A stretch of DNA of 62,427 nt. Origin: Paenibacillus doosanensis (GTDB taxonomy: Bacteria; Bacillota; Bacilli; Paenibacillales; NBRC-103111). Shown here piece by piece: positions 35,457 through 44,494 of the stretch (position 1 is the stretch's first letter; each line of letters begins with the position of its first letter). A program made the translations under genes and the position numbers. The stretch lies in NCBI RefSeq assembly GCF_025060755.1, contig NZ_JANYUY010000031.1, positions 1 to 62,427 of the forward strand, written 5' to 3'. A model generated the notes under the pieces. The model had not been told where the DNA came from. It did not search any database and saw only the letters and a program-made list of their open reading frames with translations.

Positions 35457-35493
35457 CATAGAATCGTTTTCTTTTTCCGTTCCCATGCCTATC

Positions 35494-35537
35494 ATTATAA
35501 GCAAACTTCCAACTCAAAACATACCCCATTTGGGGTA
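35494..35537 (-). promoter_or_regulatory. Export operon promoter with 16-bp palindrome
   Basis: TACCCCATTTGGGGTA (35522-35537), 22 bp, then TATAAT on the minus strand (35494-35499). It differs from the precursor copy at one central base, and both -10 boxes continue as TATAATGA. Confidence 0.75.
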
Positions 35538-35614
35538 TATCCCGATATATTTTGCATAAGGCGCGGGCTTTTGAAAGATTAGGATATAAGACCCTGGCAG
35601 GGCTTCGGCGGCCC

Positions 35615-37366
35615 TCATCCGTTCGATCTTTTGCTGCTGTGGGGAGAATTTAACAAATTCAGCTTGGCCGCTGCGGAGACGGCTTTCACCCGGTTATTGA
35701 CTCCCAATTTGTCGAACACGTTACGGACGTGCACTTTGACTGTACCGGCAGACATCACCAACCGGACCGCGATTTCCTTATTCGACAAGCCGGCGGACAA
35801 GCATTGCAAAACGTCGAGCTCCCGGCTCGTTAAAGACGGCACGGCCTCCGCCCCATATTCTGAGGGCGCCGCCGCGCTCGAAGGTTCAAAATATTGCGTC
35901 AGCGTATGCACATAGCCTAATTGCGACGCCAGCATTTGCAGCAGCGGCAGCCGGTCCGCAGAAAACACGCCCGGTGCGTACTTGTTTTCCAAATACAGCA
36001 CCCCTTGCAGATCGCCTTGAATCATCACAGGCAGCCCCAACACCGATTTCGGACGATGCCGGGTTATGTAAGGATCAGGCAAAGTATGCCCGAGACCGTC
36101 CTTGGCATCGTTCCATATGACAGGCATCCGGTTTATCGCCGCGCTGCGGACGACGTGCGGGCTGACGTCGCCGGACTCGTCCAGCGGAGTGTACCCTGTC
36201 CGGGCTGCGGCGCTTTTATCCGGATCGAGCATCAATACGGCGTATAGCGCTTCCTTTGCCGCTTTGACAAAAACGCCCTTGTGCGCTCCGGATACATTCA
36301 TAATAATCGTCATGATGCGAGACATAAGCTTTAGCGAATCTTTCTCTTCCGTAAACGCCTGCGAGACTCTTACGATCGCTTCCATTTCCAGAACCTGGGC
36401 GTAGCTTCCTTTGCTTCCCGGCCGCTTTTCCTCTTGATCGGCCCGCCGTCCCTCGGCGGTGACAGGACCGGACGGCTCCGCGCCGGTTGTAGCGGCGCTT
36501 TCCAGCTGCCCGAGCGCGAAGAGACCGATGCCTCCGGTTTGCTGATATTGCCGGAGACATCGTTCCAAATCCGCTCTTAAGCCGGCTGCGCTCCGGTATC
36601 TGTCCGCTACGGATTTCTCCAGCAGCTTGAAGACGATCCGCTCCAATATAACCGGGATGGCGGATAAAGAACTGCCGCCGAGCGGAATGGGCGGCTTGGC
36701 CACATGGGCATGGGCCCATTCCAACGGGTCGTTCGCTTCAAACGGCAGCCTGCCGGCAAGCACCTCGTACAGCGTCACCCCCAGCGAATACAGATCGGTG
36801 CTCGGATCGATCCAGCCATCCAGCTGCCCGGTTCTCTCCGGAGCCATATAAGGCGGGCTTCCCTCCATGAGCGGCACGGTTCTCGTCTCGCACCTCTCTT
36901 CCGCAATTTGAATCGAATGCCCGAGTCCCGTAAGACAAACCCGAAGCGTGCCCGGGACCACGACGATCGTTTCCGGGCGAATGTTCATATGGACGATGTT
37001 CTTTTGATGCAGCTGCTCCAGGGCCTCGGCAATTCCGATCGCAATGGTCAGGAAATTGTCAAGCGGTACCGGTCCCGCCATGGCAAAATGCTTCAGCGTC
37101 ATCCCATATACCCACTCGCTGGCCATAACGAGCCGGTTGCCTTCTCTGAATAGCGCCAACGGCTTTAAAACCCCGGCAAAGCTGAGATTCCCCGCCACTT
37201 CATATTCATTGATGACTTTGGCATTTTCGATGACGGCTCTCGGCCCTTCCTTAACGATTTTCAACAAAACGTCCAAGCGGTTCTCTACAGAAGATGCGTG
37301 ACAAACCGCGATCGCCTCATCTTCAAAGATGACCTGGCGTATATCGTAACCGGTTGCTCTGAGCAT
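35615..37366 (-). CDS. Pseudokinase-GAF-LuxR regulator
   Basis: A 583-aa three-part regulator. Residues 10-270 have a protein-kinase fold: VAIK-like Lys36 (VLLKIV), a Glu in NEYEV, PPYMAPE and DLYSLGVTLYEVLAGRLPF. The catalytic HRD is HMN (126-128), the metal-binding Asn of HRDLKPxN is Thr, and DFG is GLG (147-149), so phosphotransfer is unlikely. A GAF domain spans about 345-485 (LGLPVMIQGDLQGVLYLEN). The C-terminus is a LuxR HTH (LTSRELDVLQCLSAGLSNKEIAVRL...GTVKVHVRNVFDKL). It lies just upstream of the export operon and is the best candidate to bind the two palindromes. Confidence 0.88.
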   Translation of the reverse strand: MLRATGYDIRQVIFEDEAIAVCHASSVENRLDVLLKIVKEGPRAVIENAKVINEYEVAGNLSFAGVLKPLALFREGNRLVMASEWVYGMTLKHFAMAGPVPLDNFLTIAIGIAEALEQLHQKNIVHMNIRPETIVVVPGTLRVCLTGLGHSIQIAEERCETRTVPLMEGSPPYMAPERTGQLDGWIDPSTDLYSLGVTLYEVLAGRLPFEANDPLEWAHAHVAKPPIPLGGSSLSAIPVILERIVFKLLEKSVADRYRSAAGLRADLERCLRQYQQTGGIGLFALGQLESAATTGAEPSGPVTAEGRRADQEEKRPGSKGSYAQVLEMEAIVRVSQAFTEEKDSLKLMSRIMTIIMNVSGAHKGVFVKAAKEALYAVLMLDPDKSAAARTGYTPLDESGDVSPHVVRSAAINRMPVIWNDAKDGLGHTLPDPYITRHRPKSVLGLPVMIQGDLQGVLYLENKYAPGVFSADRLPLLQMLASQLGYVHTLTQYFEPSSAAAPSEYGAEAVPSLTSRELDVLQCLSAGLSNKEIAVRLVMSAGTVKVHVRNVFDKLGVNNRVKAVSAAAKLNLLNSPHSSKRSNG

Positions 37367-37655
37367 AACGAACTCCTTTTTTTAGCGAAGAAACATGCAG
37401 GTTTATGTCGAATATTGTATCATAAATCGGCTGTCTGCTGGAGTATCTGCTTCTAAAGACCCGCTTGTTAACGGATGCCCGTTCATAAAAAAAAGAGCGG
37501 GCGGGAACTAAGCCCCAATAAAAACCCCGTCGCAGATATTACGTACAACCAATGTGCTCATTTCGATAATGCATCTTGGAGGGTTTCAGACATTGCAAAT
37601 ATATGTTCCCTTGTAAACAAATAACCAGTATTGATTTTGGCAAGAAATGTACTGC
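37367..37655. other. Intergenic region between the regulator gene and the SLH-protein terminator
   Basis: About 290 bp with the upstream region of the regulator (AAAGGAG before its start; a weak TACAAT -10 candidate near 37420) and A-rich stretches. The 16-bp palindrome of the locus is absent here. No gene seen. Confidence 0.45.
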
Positions 37656-37691
37656 AAAAAAAAGGACATCCCGTCCTCGAAACGGATGTCC
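37656..37691 (-). terminator. Intrinsic terminator after the SLH glycosidase gene
   Basis: GGACATCC (37664-37671) pairs with GGATGTCC (37684-37691); on the minus strand eight U follow. Confidence 0.85.
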
Positions 37692-37734
37692 ATATATGAT
37701 GGGTACGATCGCCGATACTGCGTCCGATCCTGGT

Positions 37735-40700
37735 TTATTGAAAAACAGCGGCTTCGGTGATATCCCTGTAAGCCCAGTGGGTTAGAGGCAGATCGGTGAA
37801 GCCGGGCTTCCCGGCAGCTTCTTGCGAATCCGCCGCCTGACTGTCGGCGCTGCGATTCAGCACGCGGTTCAGCATGGCGATGCATTCCGCTCTTGTGACT
37901 TGGCGGTCCGGACGGAAATTTCCGTCCTCGTAGCCGAGGATATAGCCGCTTTCCGCCAACAGCCTGATGGATGCTTCGGCCCAATGGCCCCGGATATCCG
38001 GAAAATCCTCGGCAACGATTCCTTGCCCGGCCCCGGCAGACACGAATCGGGATAAGATTGCGGCCAGCTCCGCCCGGGTCAGGGTTTGCTCCGGTCGGAA
38101 GCTTCCATCCTCATACCCTCCGAACAGTCCCTTATCGCCCAAATACTGAACGGCAGCCGCATACCAGTCGTTGGCTCTTATATCCTTGAAGACTTGCCGG
38201 CCGCCGGGCTCCGCCATGTCCCCGTTCACTGTCAAACGGTAGAGCAGCTGGGCGAATTCCGCTCTGCTGATAGCATTATCCGGTCTGAATGATCCGTCCT
38301 CGTAGCCGGAAATATACCGGAACGTCTTGTCGGCGTTCAGCATGATGCCGGAGGATGGATCTTGGACCGCCTTGTATTCCCGATTGTCCGGATCGGGCTG
38401 GGGATTGGAAGACGATGCTTGATCGGACCCAGGATCAGCTCCGGGGGCAGTCTCAGTTCCGGGATCAGGGCCAGCGATGGGCGAGCCTGATCCTGAGGAT
38501 GATCCTTTATTCTTCCGCTTAACCGGCGTTTCGGCTGTAATGGTAACCTGGTGCGCCGACGTCACTTTGCTGCCGTCCAGGGCGGAGGCCGTCACCTCCA
38601 CCACCCCGGCGGCTTCAGCCGTCAATAGCCCGGACGAATTGACAGTTGCTAGCGAGGTTGCGCTTCCGTCCGTACTGTTGACATTCCAGCTAAGCGACTT
38701 ATTGCTGGCATTGTCCGGAGAAACGATTGCCGTTAACTGCAGCTGTCCGCCCGCCGTCACACTGCTTGCGCCCGTGATGTCGATGCTTTGGACGGAAACG
38801 TGCTCAGGCTGTTCAGGTTGCCCGGGTTGTTCCGGTTGTCCGGGCTGCTCAGGTTGAGGCTCTCCCTCTGAACCGCCGGGTACGGCGCTCATGGTATCGA
38901 CAGTAAATAAATATGGCGTAAGCGGCTGCAATTCCAAGGTTTCCGCCTGCTCTGTTCCGCCGGTAATCAGATCGGTGAAGCTTGAGGCCTGTCGGTTGCC
39001 TGACCGGATCGCCGCACTTACCGGCGTCGGGCCATAATTGACGACGTTCAACAGGGTGCGTCCCTCGTACTCGACACTACGCCACTCCACGTTATAAGGA
39101 AGCTCTCCGGAAGCCGGATCGACAAGCGTCATGTGCTGCGGATCAATAGATTGCAGAATCGGAAGCAGGAATGCTCTGATCTGAGCCGCAGTCCAGTCGG
39201 CCGCCGAAATTTTGTCGGCATGGGTGAAGACATAGCTCCGGTCAGCGGCGGATTGCTGGGCGCCGTGAGGTTCCAGCTCCAGCGCGTGGGAGCCGATGAG
39301 CAGTACCCGTCCGCCCGATTCGATAAACGCTTTAATACCGGTAAGCGTAGCGGGGTCCACCCGCGTCGCATAAGGGACAATCAGCAGCTTGTAGGCGCTG
39401 AGTCCGCCGTTCTTGACCTGCTTTTCCGAGATAAAGCCCGCTTTGTGCCCGCTGTAGGACAAAGCCTCGTAGGAACGCAGCATTACATTGGAATAATCGC
39501 CCGAAAAAATCCCCGCCGCTACCGAATACAGGATAGCCGCTTGCGGACGCTCATTCTGGAACGCGGTGACCTCCTTGGCCAGACGGTTTAAATCAAGCCC
39601 CGTCCGTCCGGCGGCCGCAACCGCATCAGGGCGGTGCAGAATGCTGCCTTCCCGGCTTGAGGACTCGTCATACGTCCGCTCCCAAACCCACATGGTCGAG
39701 CCGCTGCGCCCATGGATGGCGCTTTGCCAGAGCACGGAGCGGACATGCTTCGCCTGCTCCGGAGTGTACATCTTATCCCCGTCGGCTATGAGATGGTGCT
39801 CCGAATTAAACACAGGCGCTTGCTTGAAGGAAGCCTGAAGATCATAGAAGCTTAATTCCTCCATAAAACCTTTGGGCCCTTCATTGATGTAGTTCCAGTT
39901 GTCGTTGCCGTTAATTTGGCTGAATTCCGAGAAGCGCTCAATATCCACTCCCCAGGACAGGCTGCCCCGCGGGTCGCCCATTATTTTGACTTGAACGGGC
40001 AGATCCGGCGCCAGCTCGTGGATAATGCCGGCCATCCATTCATGCCAGCGGGCAAAATAATCCTGATTGAACAGTACATAATCATAGGAAACGGGAGTTG
40101 CGCTTACATTCTCCGGCATCGGCACCTCTTCAAAAGAGCTGTACGACGTCTTGTATACGCCGTTTAATTCGCCGATATTGCCGTTATAAATTTGCTCCAG
40201 ATAGTCATGCCAGGCTGGCAGCGCATATGCATCCTTATTGGACTGATAGACTGACTCATTGCTTAAGGTAATGCTGTGCAGCGAGCTGTATTGCGAGACA
40301 ATGGGAATCAGCGCTCTTAAGTAATCCTCCATCATGGCCAGGGCCATAGGGCGGAACAGCGAGAACTTGATGAAGCCGTTGTTCGCCACTTTCAACTCAG
40401 GCCATTTGGTCAGCGCCCAATCCGGAAAATAATGGGGCGAAATCAGCAAATTGACGGCAACGTGATTTTGTTCCGCGCGGGCCAGTACCTGCTCAATGTC
40501 GGATTCGATTTTTTTAGTAGAGACGACGTATTCTTTATCCTCGGAGTAACCGCCCAAATCCTCGAAGCCCGGGTTTTTCACCAGATTGACACTGCTGCCC
40601 GCCTTCGTGACGCGAAGATCGTCCACCCAGATCGTTCCCGCGTTCTCCGACGTAACCATCAGCTTGTAGGACGTTTCTTGAGCCCCGGTCGTGTATTCGT

Positions 40701-42606
40701 AGACCACCTCCCGCCAATCGTAGGTGCCGCTGGGGAAGGATTTGCGCTGCTTCATGGCCGAACCGCCGGGAAACCAGGTATTTTTGGCGTTTTCTCCCTT
40801 AACCCATACGCTGAATTCATAGGTGGTATTGGGCTCCACAGGGATCGTTTGGGCCGCATTGATATACACGTTGGCTTGCAACGGGGAGGCATTGGCAATC
40901 TTCAGGGAAGCATTTCCCGAATGGCTCACGCCCTCCACTATGGCGGCAGTGGCATTCACATTGCCTGAACGGCCGACCGTATATTGGTTGACGAAGTCTT
41001 TTTTATCCAATATTACGTCGCGAGGCCCCAGCTCGATCTGAATCACATTGGCGCCCAGGTCCTGGAACTTGGGAATATCCTCCCTGACCTTGTTAAAAGC
41101 GCCGTAGCCCGTGAAGAAAATGGGCCGTTCCTCCGTTGCCCCGCTGCTTCGCACCTCCGTATTTCCTAGGAAGGAATAGCCGGATATGGCGGTTGGCCCG
41201 TATACATAGCGGGGAACGGATTGAGGAATGCGGCTGCCCGCCAAATAGCTCTGAAGCTTCGTCAGCGCATCGTCATACAGCTTGCCCAGCTCCACAGCGA
41301 CATAATAGGCCCGGCTCAATCTGCCCTGAACGATATCCTCCTTGCCGTAATCGACGAAATCCTTGATCACCGTGTAGTTGACGCGTTCGTAATCGGTGGA
41401 CAGCCCCTGGGCCTCGCACTGCAAGAGCAGCTGCTCCAGTGCCGGAAGCTTGACCGCTATGGCATTCAGCATGGCTTCCACCTCGTCGGCAGTCATTACG
41501 GCGGCAACGCTTACAGTCTGGCGTTCCGTTCTGCCGTCTCCCGGATCGTATAAGGTAAAATCGAGCTCATGACTGCCGGCCAGACTAGCGGCAAAGGGCA
41601 GATCGATCCGGGCCGCCGACCGGGCGGGAATCGTTATATTCCGTTCGGCGCCAAGGGTGTCGGAAGATAGATGCAGGTTTCTGGGCTCGTCTCTCCAGTT
41701 TAACGCGTACATTGAATAGGAGACGGTTGAATCCACATTGACCTCTTGAGGACCTTCCACCCAGTAGCTCCAGTCTGCGGCGGCGGGAACCAGATGAACT
41801 TTGGCGTGCAGGCTCGGGCTTTTGGCCTTGCCGATGCCCGGCGTCCACTCAATCCAGCCTCTCCGGCCCGCACCGTCATTGTCGTTGATCAGCAGGGTGA
41901 ACGGAAGAACGTCCGTATCCTGCTTGCCTGTATAGATCGTCGTCCATGGCATCCGCACCTCGTAGTAAGTATCATGGCCGCTCTGGGTGGCTGCCGCCGT
42001 AATCTGATCGGCGCCGGCGACCGCCTTGCCCTCGCTGAACTGCCATATATGAGCCTCTCCGTCCATGTAGTTGATGCCGTATTCCGGTCCGTAGGTGCCG
42101 TCCGGGCTGAAGGCGAACTGGATGCTGTCGCCCCGCCACATCGTACTGTCGGAGACGGGAGTATGCACATTGTCCGTCACCTTGGCCGCCCAGTAAAAGT
42201 ATTGATCGTCATAAGCCAAATAGACGCTGGCCGAAACGTCATCCTTGCCGGCCCAGCCGCTCATGGCAATTTGCGCGGAATTATCCGGCAGCCGGATCTC
42301 CGCATAACCGCCCCATTCGTCCAGATTGCCGTCGATCACCATGCTGCCCGCCTCAAGAGCTACCGCATGGTTATGGCTTCCGAAGCTTGTGCGGAACTGG
42401 TCCCAGCCGGTTATGACAGGCTGCGTTCCGCTTGCATATACCGCTTCATGGATGGTCCCGGACGAGTTCGCCCCGTATGAAGCGGCGCCGCCGTCTGACA
42501 GCGCTTCCAATTCATTTCCATGAACAGCCGAAGGAAATCCTCCAGCTCCTATGGAGAACAAAAGCAAGAAAATCATGGCCCAGATGGCCGATGAACGAAT
42601 GATCAT
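37735..42606 (-). CDS. S-layer-anchored multidomain glycoside hydrolase (CBM9 / GH42-like / Ig-like / SLH)
   Basis: A 1623-aa exported protein. Signal peptide about 1-30. A CBM9-like module (about 65-275) shows LDEWGGYAEIRLPD and WRGDSIQFAFSPDGTYG. A GH42-like barrel starts at FFTGYGAFNKVREDIPKFQDLGANVIQIELGPRDV, is interrupted by a carbohydrate-binding beta-sandwich (ANVYINAAQTIPVEPNTTYEFSVWVKG), and resumes at YVVSTKKIESDIEQVLARAEQ. Glu in ITLSNESVYQS and in APVFNSEHHL fit acid/base and nucleophile. A QPEQPG-repeat linker, a BIG2-like domain and three SLH repeats (GYEDGSFRP twice, GYEDGNFRP once) follow, with a partial fourth at the end. Beta-galactosidase-like activity on plant or microbial glycans is likely. 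GGGAGGGG precedes the start. Confidence 0.88.
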   Translation of the reverse strand: MIIRSSAIWAMIFLLLFSIGAGGFPSAVHGNELEALSDGGAASYGANSSGTIHEAVYASGTQPVITGWDQFRTSFGSHNHAVALEAGSMVIDGNLDEWGGYAEIRLPDNSAQIAMSGWAGKDDVSASVYLAYDDQYFYWAAKVTDNVHTPVSDSTMWRGDSIQFAFSPDGTYGPEYGINYMDGEAHIWQFSEGKAVAGADQITAAATQSGHDTYYEVRMPWTTIYTGKQDTDVLPFTLLINDNDGAGRRGWIEWTPGIGKAKSPSLHAKVHLVPAAADWSYWVEGPQEVNVDSTVSYSMYALNWRDEPRNLHLSSDTLGAERNITIPARSAARIDLPFAASLAGSHELDFTLYDPGDGRTERQTVSVAAVMTADEVEAMLNAIAVKLPALEQLLLQCEAQGLSTDYERVNYTVIKDFVDYGKEDIVQGRLSRAYYVAVELGKLYDDALTKLQSYLAGSRIPQSVPRYVYGPTAISGYSFLGNTEVRSSGATEERPIFFTGYGAFNKVREDIPKFQDLGANVIQIELGPRDVILDKKDFVNQYTVGRSGNVNATAAIVEGVSHSGNASLKIANASPLQANVYINAAQTIPVEPNTTYEFSVWVKGENAKNTWFPGGSAMKQRKSFPSGTYDWREVVYEYTTGAQETSYKLMVTSENAGTIWVDDLRVTKAGSSVNLVKNPGFEDLGGYSEDKEYVVSTKKIESDIEQVLARAEQNHVAVNLLISPHYFPDWALTKWPELKVANNGFIKFSLFRPMALAMMEDYLRALIPIVSQYSSLHSITLSNESVYQSNKDAYALPAWHDYLEQIYNGNIGELNGVYKTSYSSFEEVPMPENVSATPVSYDYVLFNQDYFARWHEWMAGIIHELAPDLPVQVKIMGDPRGSLSWGVDIERFSEFSQINGNDNWNYINEGPKGFMEELSFYDLQASFKQAPVFNSEHHLIADGDKMYTPEQAKHVRSVLWQSAIHGRSGSTMWVWERTYDESSSREGSILHRPDAVAAAGRTGLDLNRLAKEVTAFQNERPQAAILYSVAAGIFSGDYSNVMLRSYEALSYSGHKAGFISEKQVKNGGLSAYKLLIVPYATRVDPATLTGIKAFIESGGRVLLIGSHALELEPHGAQQSAADRSYVFTHADKISAADWTAAQIRAFLLPILQSIDPQHMTLVDPASGELPYNVEWRSVEYEGRTLLNVVNYGPTPVSAAIRSGNRQASSFTDLITGGTEQAETLELQPLTPYLFTVDTMSAVPGGSEGEPQPEQPGQPEQPGQPEQPEHVSVQSIDITGASSVTAGGQLQLTAIVSPDNASNKSLSWNVNSTDGSATSLATVNSSGLLTAEAAGVVEVTASALDGSKVTSAHQVTITAETPVKRKNKGSSSGSGSPIAGPDPGTETAPGADPGSDQASSSNPQPDPDNREYKAVQDPSSGIMLNADKTFRYISGYEDGSFRPDNAISRAEFAQLLYRLTVNGDMAEPGGRQVFKDIRANDWYAAAVQYLGDKGLFGGYEDGSFRPEQTLTRAELAAILSRFVSAGAGQGIVAEDFPDIRGHWAEASIRLLAESGYILGYEDGNFRPDRQVTRAECIAMLNRVLNRSADSQAADSQEAAGKPGFTDLPLTHWAYRDITEAAVFQ

Positions 42607-42843
42607 ACTGCTGTCCCCTCCCTATTTATCCGATTTTTGTAATCTGATGTCTGCCGTCCAGGCAGGTTTTGCAGGCAGCGTACTTCGTTCCACCTCCCTT
42701 CCTCACACTGGTCCCGCAACTGAAACGGGCATGGCCGGCGCCGGGTTCTCTTCGCAATCGATTCGTCTCCGACTCCGCCCTTTTGCGTCTCTTTACCATA
42801 AACACGATAAACGGCAGAGCGAAGGCTCGTCTATAATCAGGGG
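42607..42843. other. Upstream region of the SLH glycosidase gene
   Basis: Non-coding sequence ahead of the glycosidase start. It holds the gene's ribosome site and leader but no clear -35/-10 pair or reading frame that I would defend. Confidence 0.4.
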
Positions 42844-42908
42844 ATAATCATTAGGAAGGGACTTTGCCGCGACAGAGCAATAATCATAAGCCCGGCCGCA
42901 ATAATCAT
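42844..42908. repeat. Three ATAATCAT repeats upstream of the SLH glycosidase gene
   Basis: ATAATCAT starts at 42844, 42880 and 42901, with a 21-bp spacing between the last two. It lies 240-300 bp upstream of the glycosidase start and may be a regulator site. Low complexity is the alternative. Confidence 0.35.
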
Positions 42909-42954
42909 CAGAATGCGTCAGCGGCCCCCCATGTGTCCTTTGCCGTCCCGGCAT

Positions 42955-43001
42955 GAAAAAAGACTCCCGGCAACAGGCTGAAATCACCTGTCGCGGGAAT
43001 C
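42955..43001 (-). terminator. Intrinsic terminator after asd
   Basis: GACTCCCGGCAACAGG (42962-42977) pairs with CCTGTCGCGGGAATC (42987-43001) with small mismatches; on the minus strand a U-run follows. Confidence 0.85.
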
Positions 43002-43062
43002 TTGAGGTTTACAATTCGTATTTTATGGCGGCTGTGCAATTCACGGTATGGCTGGTTGAACG

Positions 43063-44136
43063 CTACCCATGTAGTAATCCGCGCGCCAGCATCGACTCAG
43101 CAAGCAGAACCGCTCCTTTTCCTGCACCCATTTTCGTATTGTGGGAGACTAGAACATATTTCACGCCGCCGAGTACGGACTCCTCTTCAAGTCTTCCCAT
43201 ACTGGTCGTCATCCCACCGCCAAGCTCGCGATCCAAGCGGGGTTGAGGACGAAACGGGTCGTCAAAGAGATGAATCATACGGTCGGGGGCAGAATGCAAA
43301 TTACCGTTTTGGAACGGATTGTAACCGTTGATTGCTTCTTTAATTTCAGATAAACCGGCTTGTTTTTTCAATCCGACAAACACCGATTCTGTGTGTCCGT
43401 CCAGCACATTCGCTCTCGTACATATACAATTGATATGGATCTCAGCCGGAGCAATGCCCTCGCTTGAATATTCTCCAAGTATTTTTAAAAGCTCTTTTCT
43501 CACCTTCCCCTCTTCATTGGGGATGTACGGGATTATATTATCCAAAATATCTAAAGATCGCACCCCGGGACTTCTTCCGGCGCCGCTTAGCGATTGCATG
43601 GAAACCATTAGAACGTTTTGTATTCCAAAACGATCGTATAATGGTTTTAAAGTTATCGCAAGTCCGGTGACCGTACAATTGGGAACAGGCAGAACAAAGC
43701 CTTTCCAGCCGCGTTCCCGCTGCTGTTTGCGAATTAATTCCGCATGATCGTCATTGACTCCGGTAATGAGAAGCGGAGTATCGTCGAAATAACGAAATGC
43801 GGATGCCGTCGAAAACGTTGGGGTCGTTTGGGCAAACCATGGCTCCAGCTCTTTAGCAAGATCGGATTCAATCGCCGTGAAAATCACATCGACAGTTTCT
43901 GGGCGGAACTCCTTCGAGGATATAACCGGAACTTCCAACATATCCGCAGGAACCGGCGTGTTCTGTATCCATCTGGATGATCCGTCGGATTCCAGTAAGG
44001 CTTCATTGTAATTTTTCAAAGTTCTTGAGGTAACCATAATGACGACTTCAAAGTCAGGATGATTGGATAGTGCTTGCACGAATTGCTGTCCGGCCATTCC
44101 GGTAGCTCCAACGACTGCCGCTCTTAACCTGGTCAT
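43063..44136 (-). CDS. asd: Aspartate-semialdehyde dehydrogenase (archaeal/fungal type)
   Basis: A 357-aa enzyme that reduces aspartyl phosphate to aspartate semialdehyde, the branch point to lysine, threonine and methionine. The NADP-binding loop is VVGATGMAGQQFVQAL. The catalytic Cys is in VLPVPNCTVTGLAITLKPL, with a later active-site region HINCICTRANVLDGHTESVFVGL. The sequence is of the archaeal/fungal subclass rather than the usual Bacillus Asd. ATG 44136 is chosen (GGAG 8 nt upstream); a GTG at 44145 lies on top of the ribosome site. A T-box leader precedes it. Confidence 0.93.
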   Translation of the reverse strand: MTRLRAAVVGATGMAGQQFVQALSNHPDFEVVIMVTSRTLKNYNEALLESDGSSRWIQNTPVPADMLEVPVISSKEFRPETVDVIFTAIESDLAKELEPWFAQTTPTFSTASAFRYFDDTPLLITGVNDDHAELIRKQQRERGWKGFVLPVPNCTVTGLAITLKPLYDRFGIQNVLMVSMQSLSGAGRSPGVRSLDILDNIIPYIPNEEGKVRKELLKILGEYSSEGIAPAEIHINCICTRANVLDGHTESVFVGLKKQAGLSEIKEAINGYNPFQNGNLHSAPDRMIHLFDDPFRPQPRLDRELGGGMTTSMGRLEEESVLGGVKYVLVSHNTKMGAGKGAVLLAESMLARGLLHG

Positions 44137-44192
44137 TTTGTTCACTCCTCGTATTTAATTTAATGCTGCTATCCGTAACGCGATGATACAAA

Positions 44193-44470
44193 TAAAAAAA
44201 CTCACCCCCAAGACCATAGTCTCAGGGGCGAGATTCGTTCACTCGCGGTACCACCCGGATTCGCCGATATGTCGCCATATCAGCCTCTTCGAGTACGGCA
44301 TCCCTGTACAAAAGATACTTATACTCTAGCTCTATAACGGGAGCTCCCGTTACACCATCCCCTCTCAGGTTCCGATGTACGGCTCAGAGGCTTTCTTCAA
44401 TAAAGAATTCTTTACTCCTTTTCAGCTAACGGAGCTCTCTGTGAAAGAACGCTTTACTTACTTTTCTCAT
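44193..44470 (-). ncRNA. T-box riboswitch controlling asd
   Basis: On the minus strand the leader contains the T-box core GGGTGGTACCGCG (plus 44244-44256) and then a strong terminator (44201-44232) with a U-tract at 44193-44200. Upstream, AGTAAAG pairs with CTTTAUU-type sequence to frame the specifier loop, whose 3' side reads GAAGAAAGCC, and the K-turn side CUCUGAG follows. The codon may be AAA (Lys) or GAA (Glu) depending on the register; Lys suits the pathway. Uncharged tRNA would stabilise the antiterminator and switch asd on. Confidence 0.88.
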
Positions 44471-44494
44471 CATCGCATTTTCATGTTCAGGAAA

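Noticed and set aside
35418-35459. 13-codon open frame (MKPECALDTIRLF) in the export-operon leader
   Set aside because: It coincides with the hairpin and lacks a convincing ribosome site; kept only as the hairpin finding.
35457-35540. The 16-bp palindrome read as a terminator
   Set aside because: No U-run follows in either direction, and it is placed upstream of a TATAAT in both copies.
37455-37505. CCCGCT...AGCGGG inverted repeat with an A-run
   Set aside because: Loop is long and the A/T run is inside it, so it is not an intrinsic terminator in either direction.
38797-38870. Short tandem DNA repeat (GGCTGTTCAGGTTGTCC-like units)
   Set aside because: It encodes the QPEQPG linker of the SLH protein and needs no other explanation.
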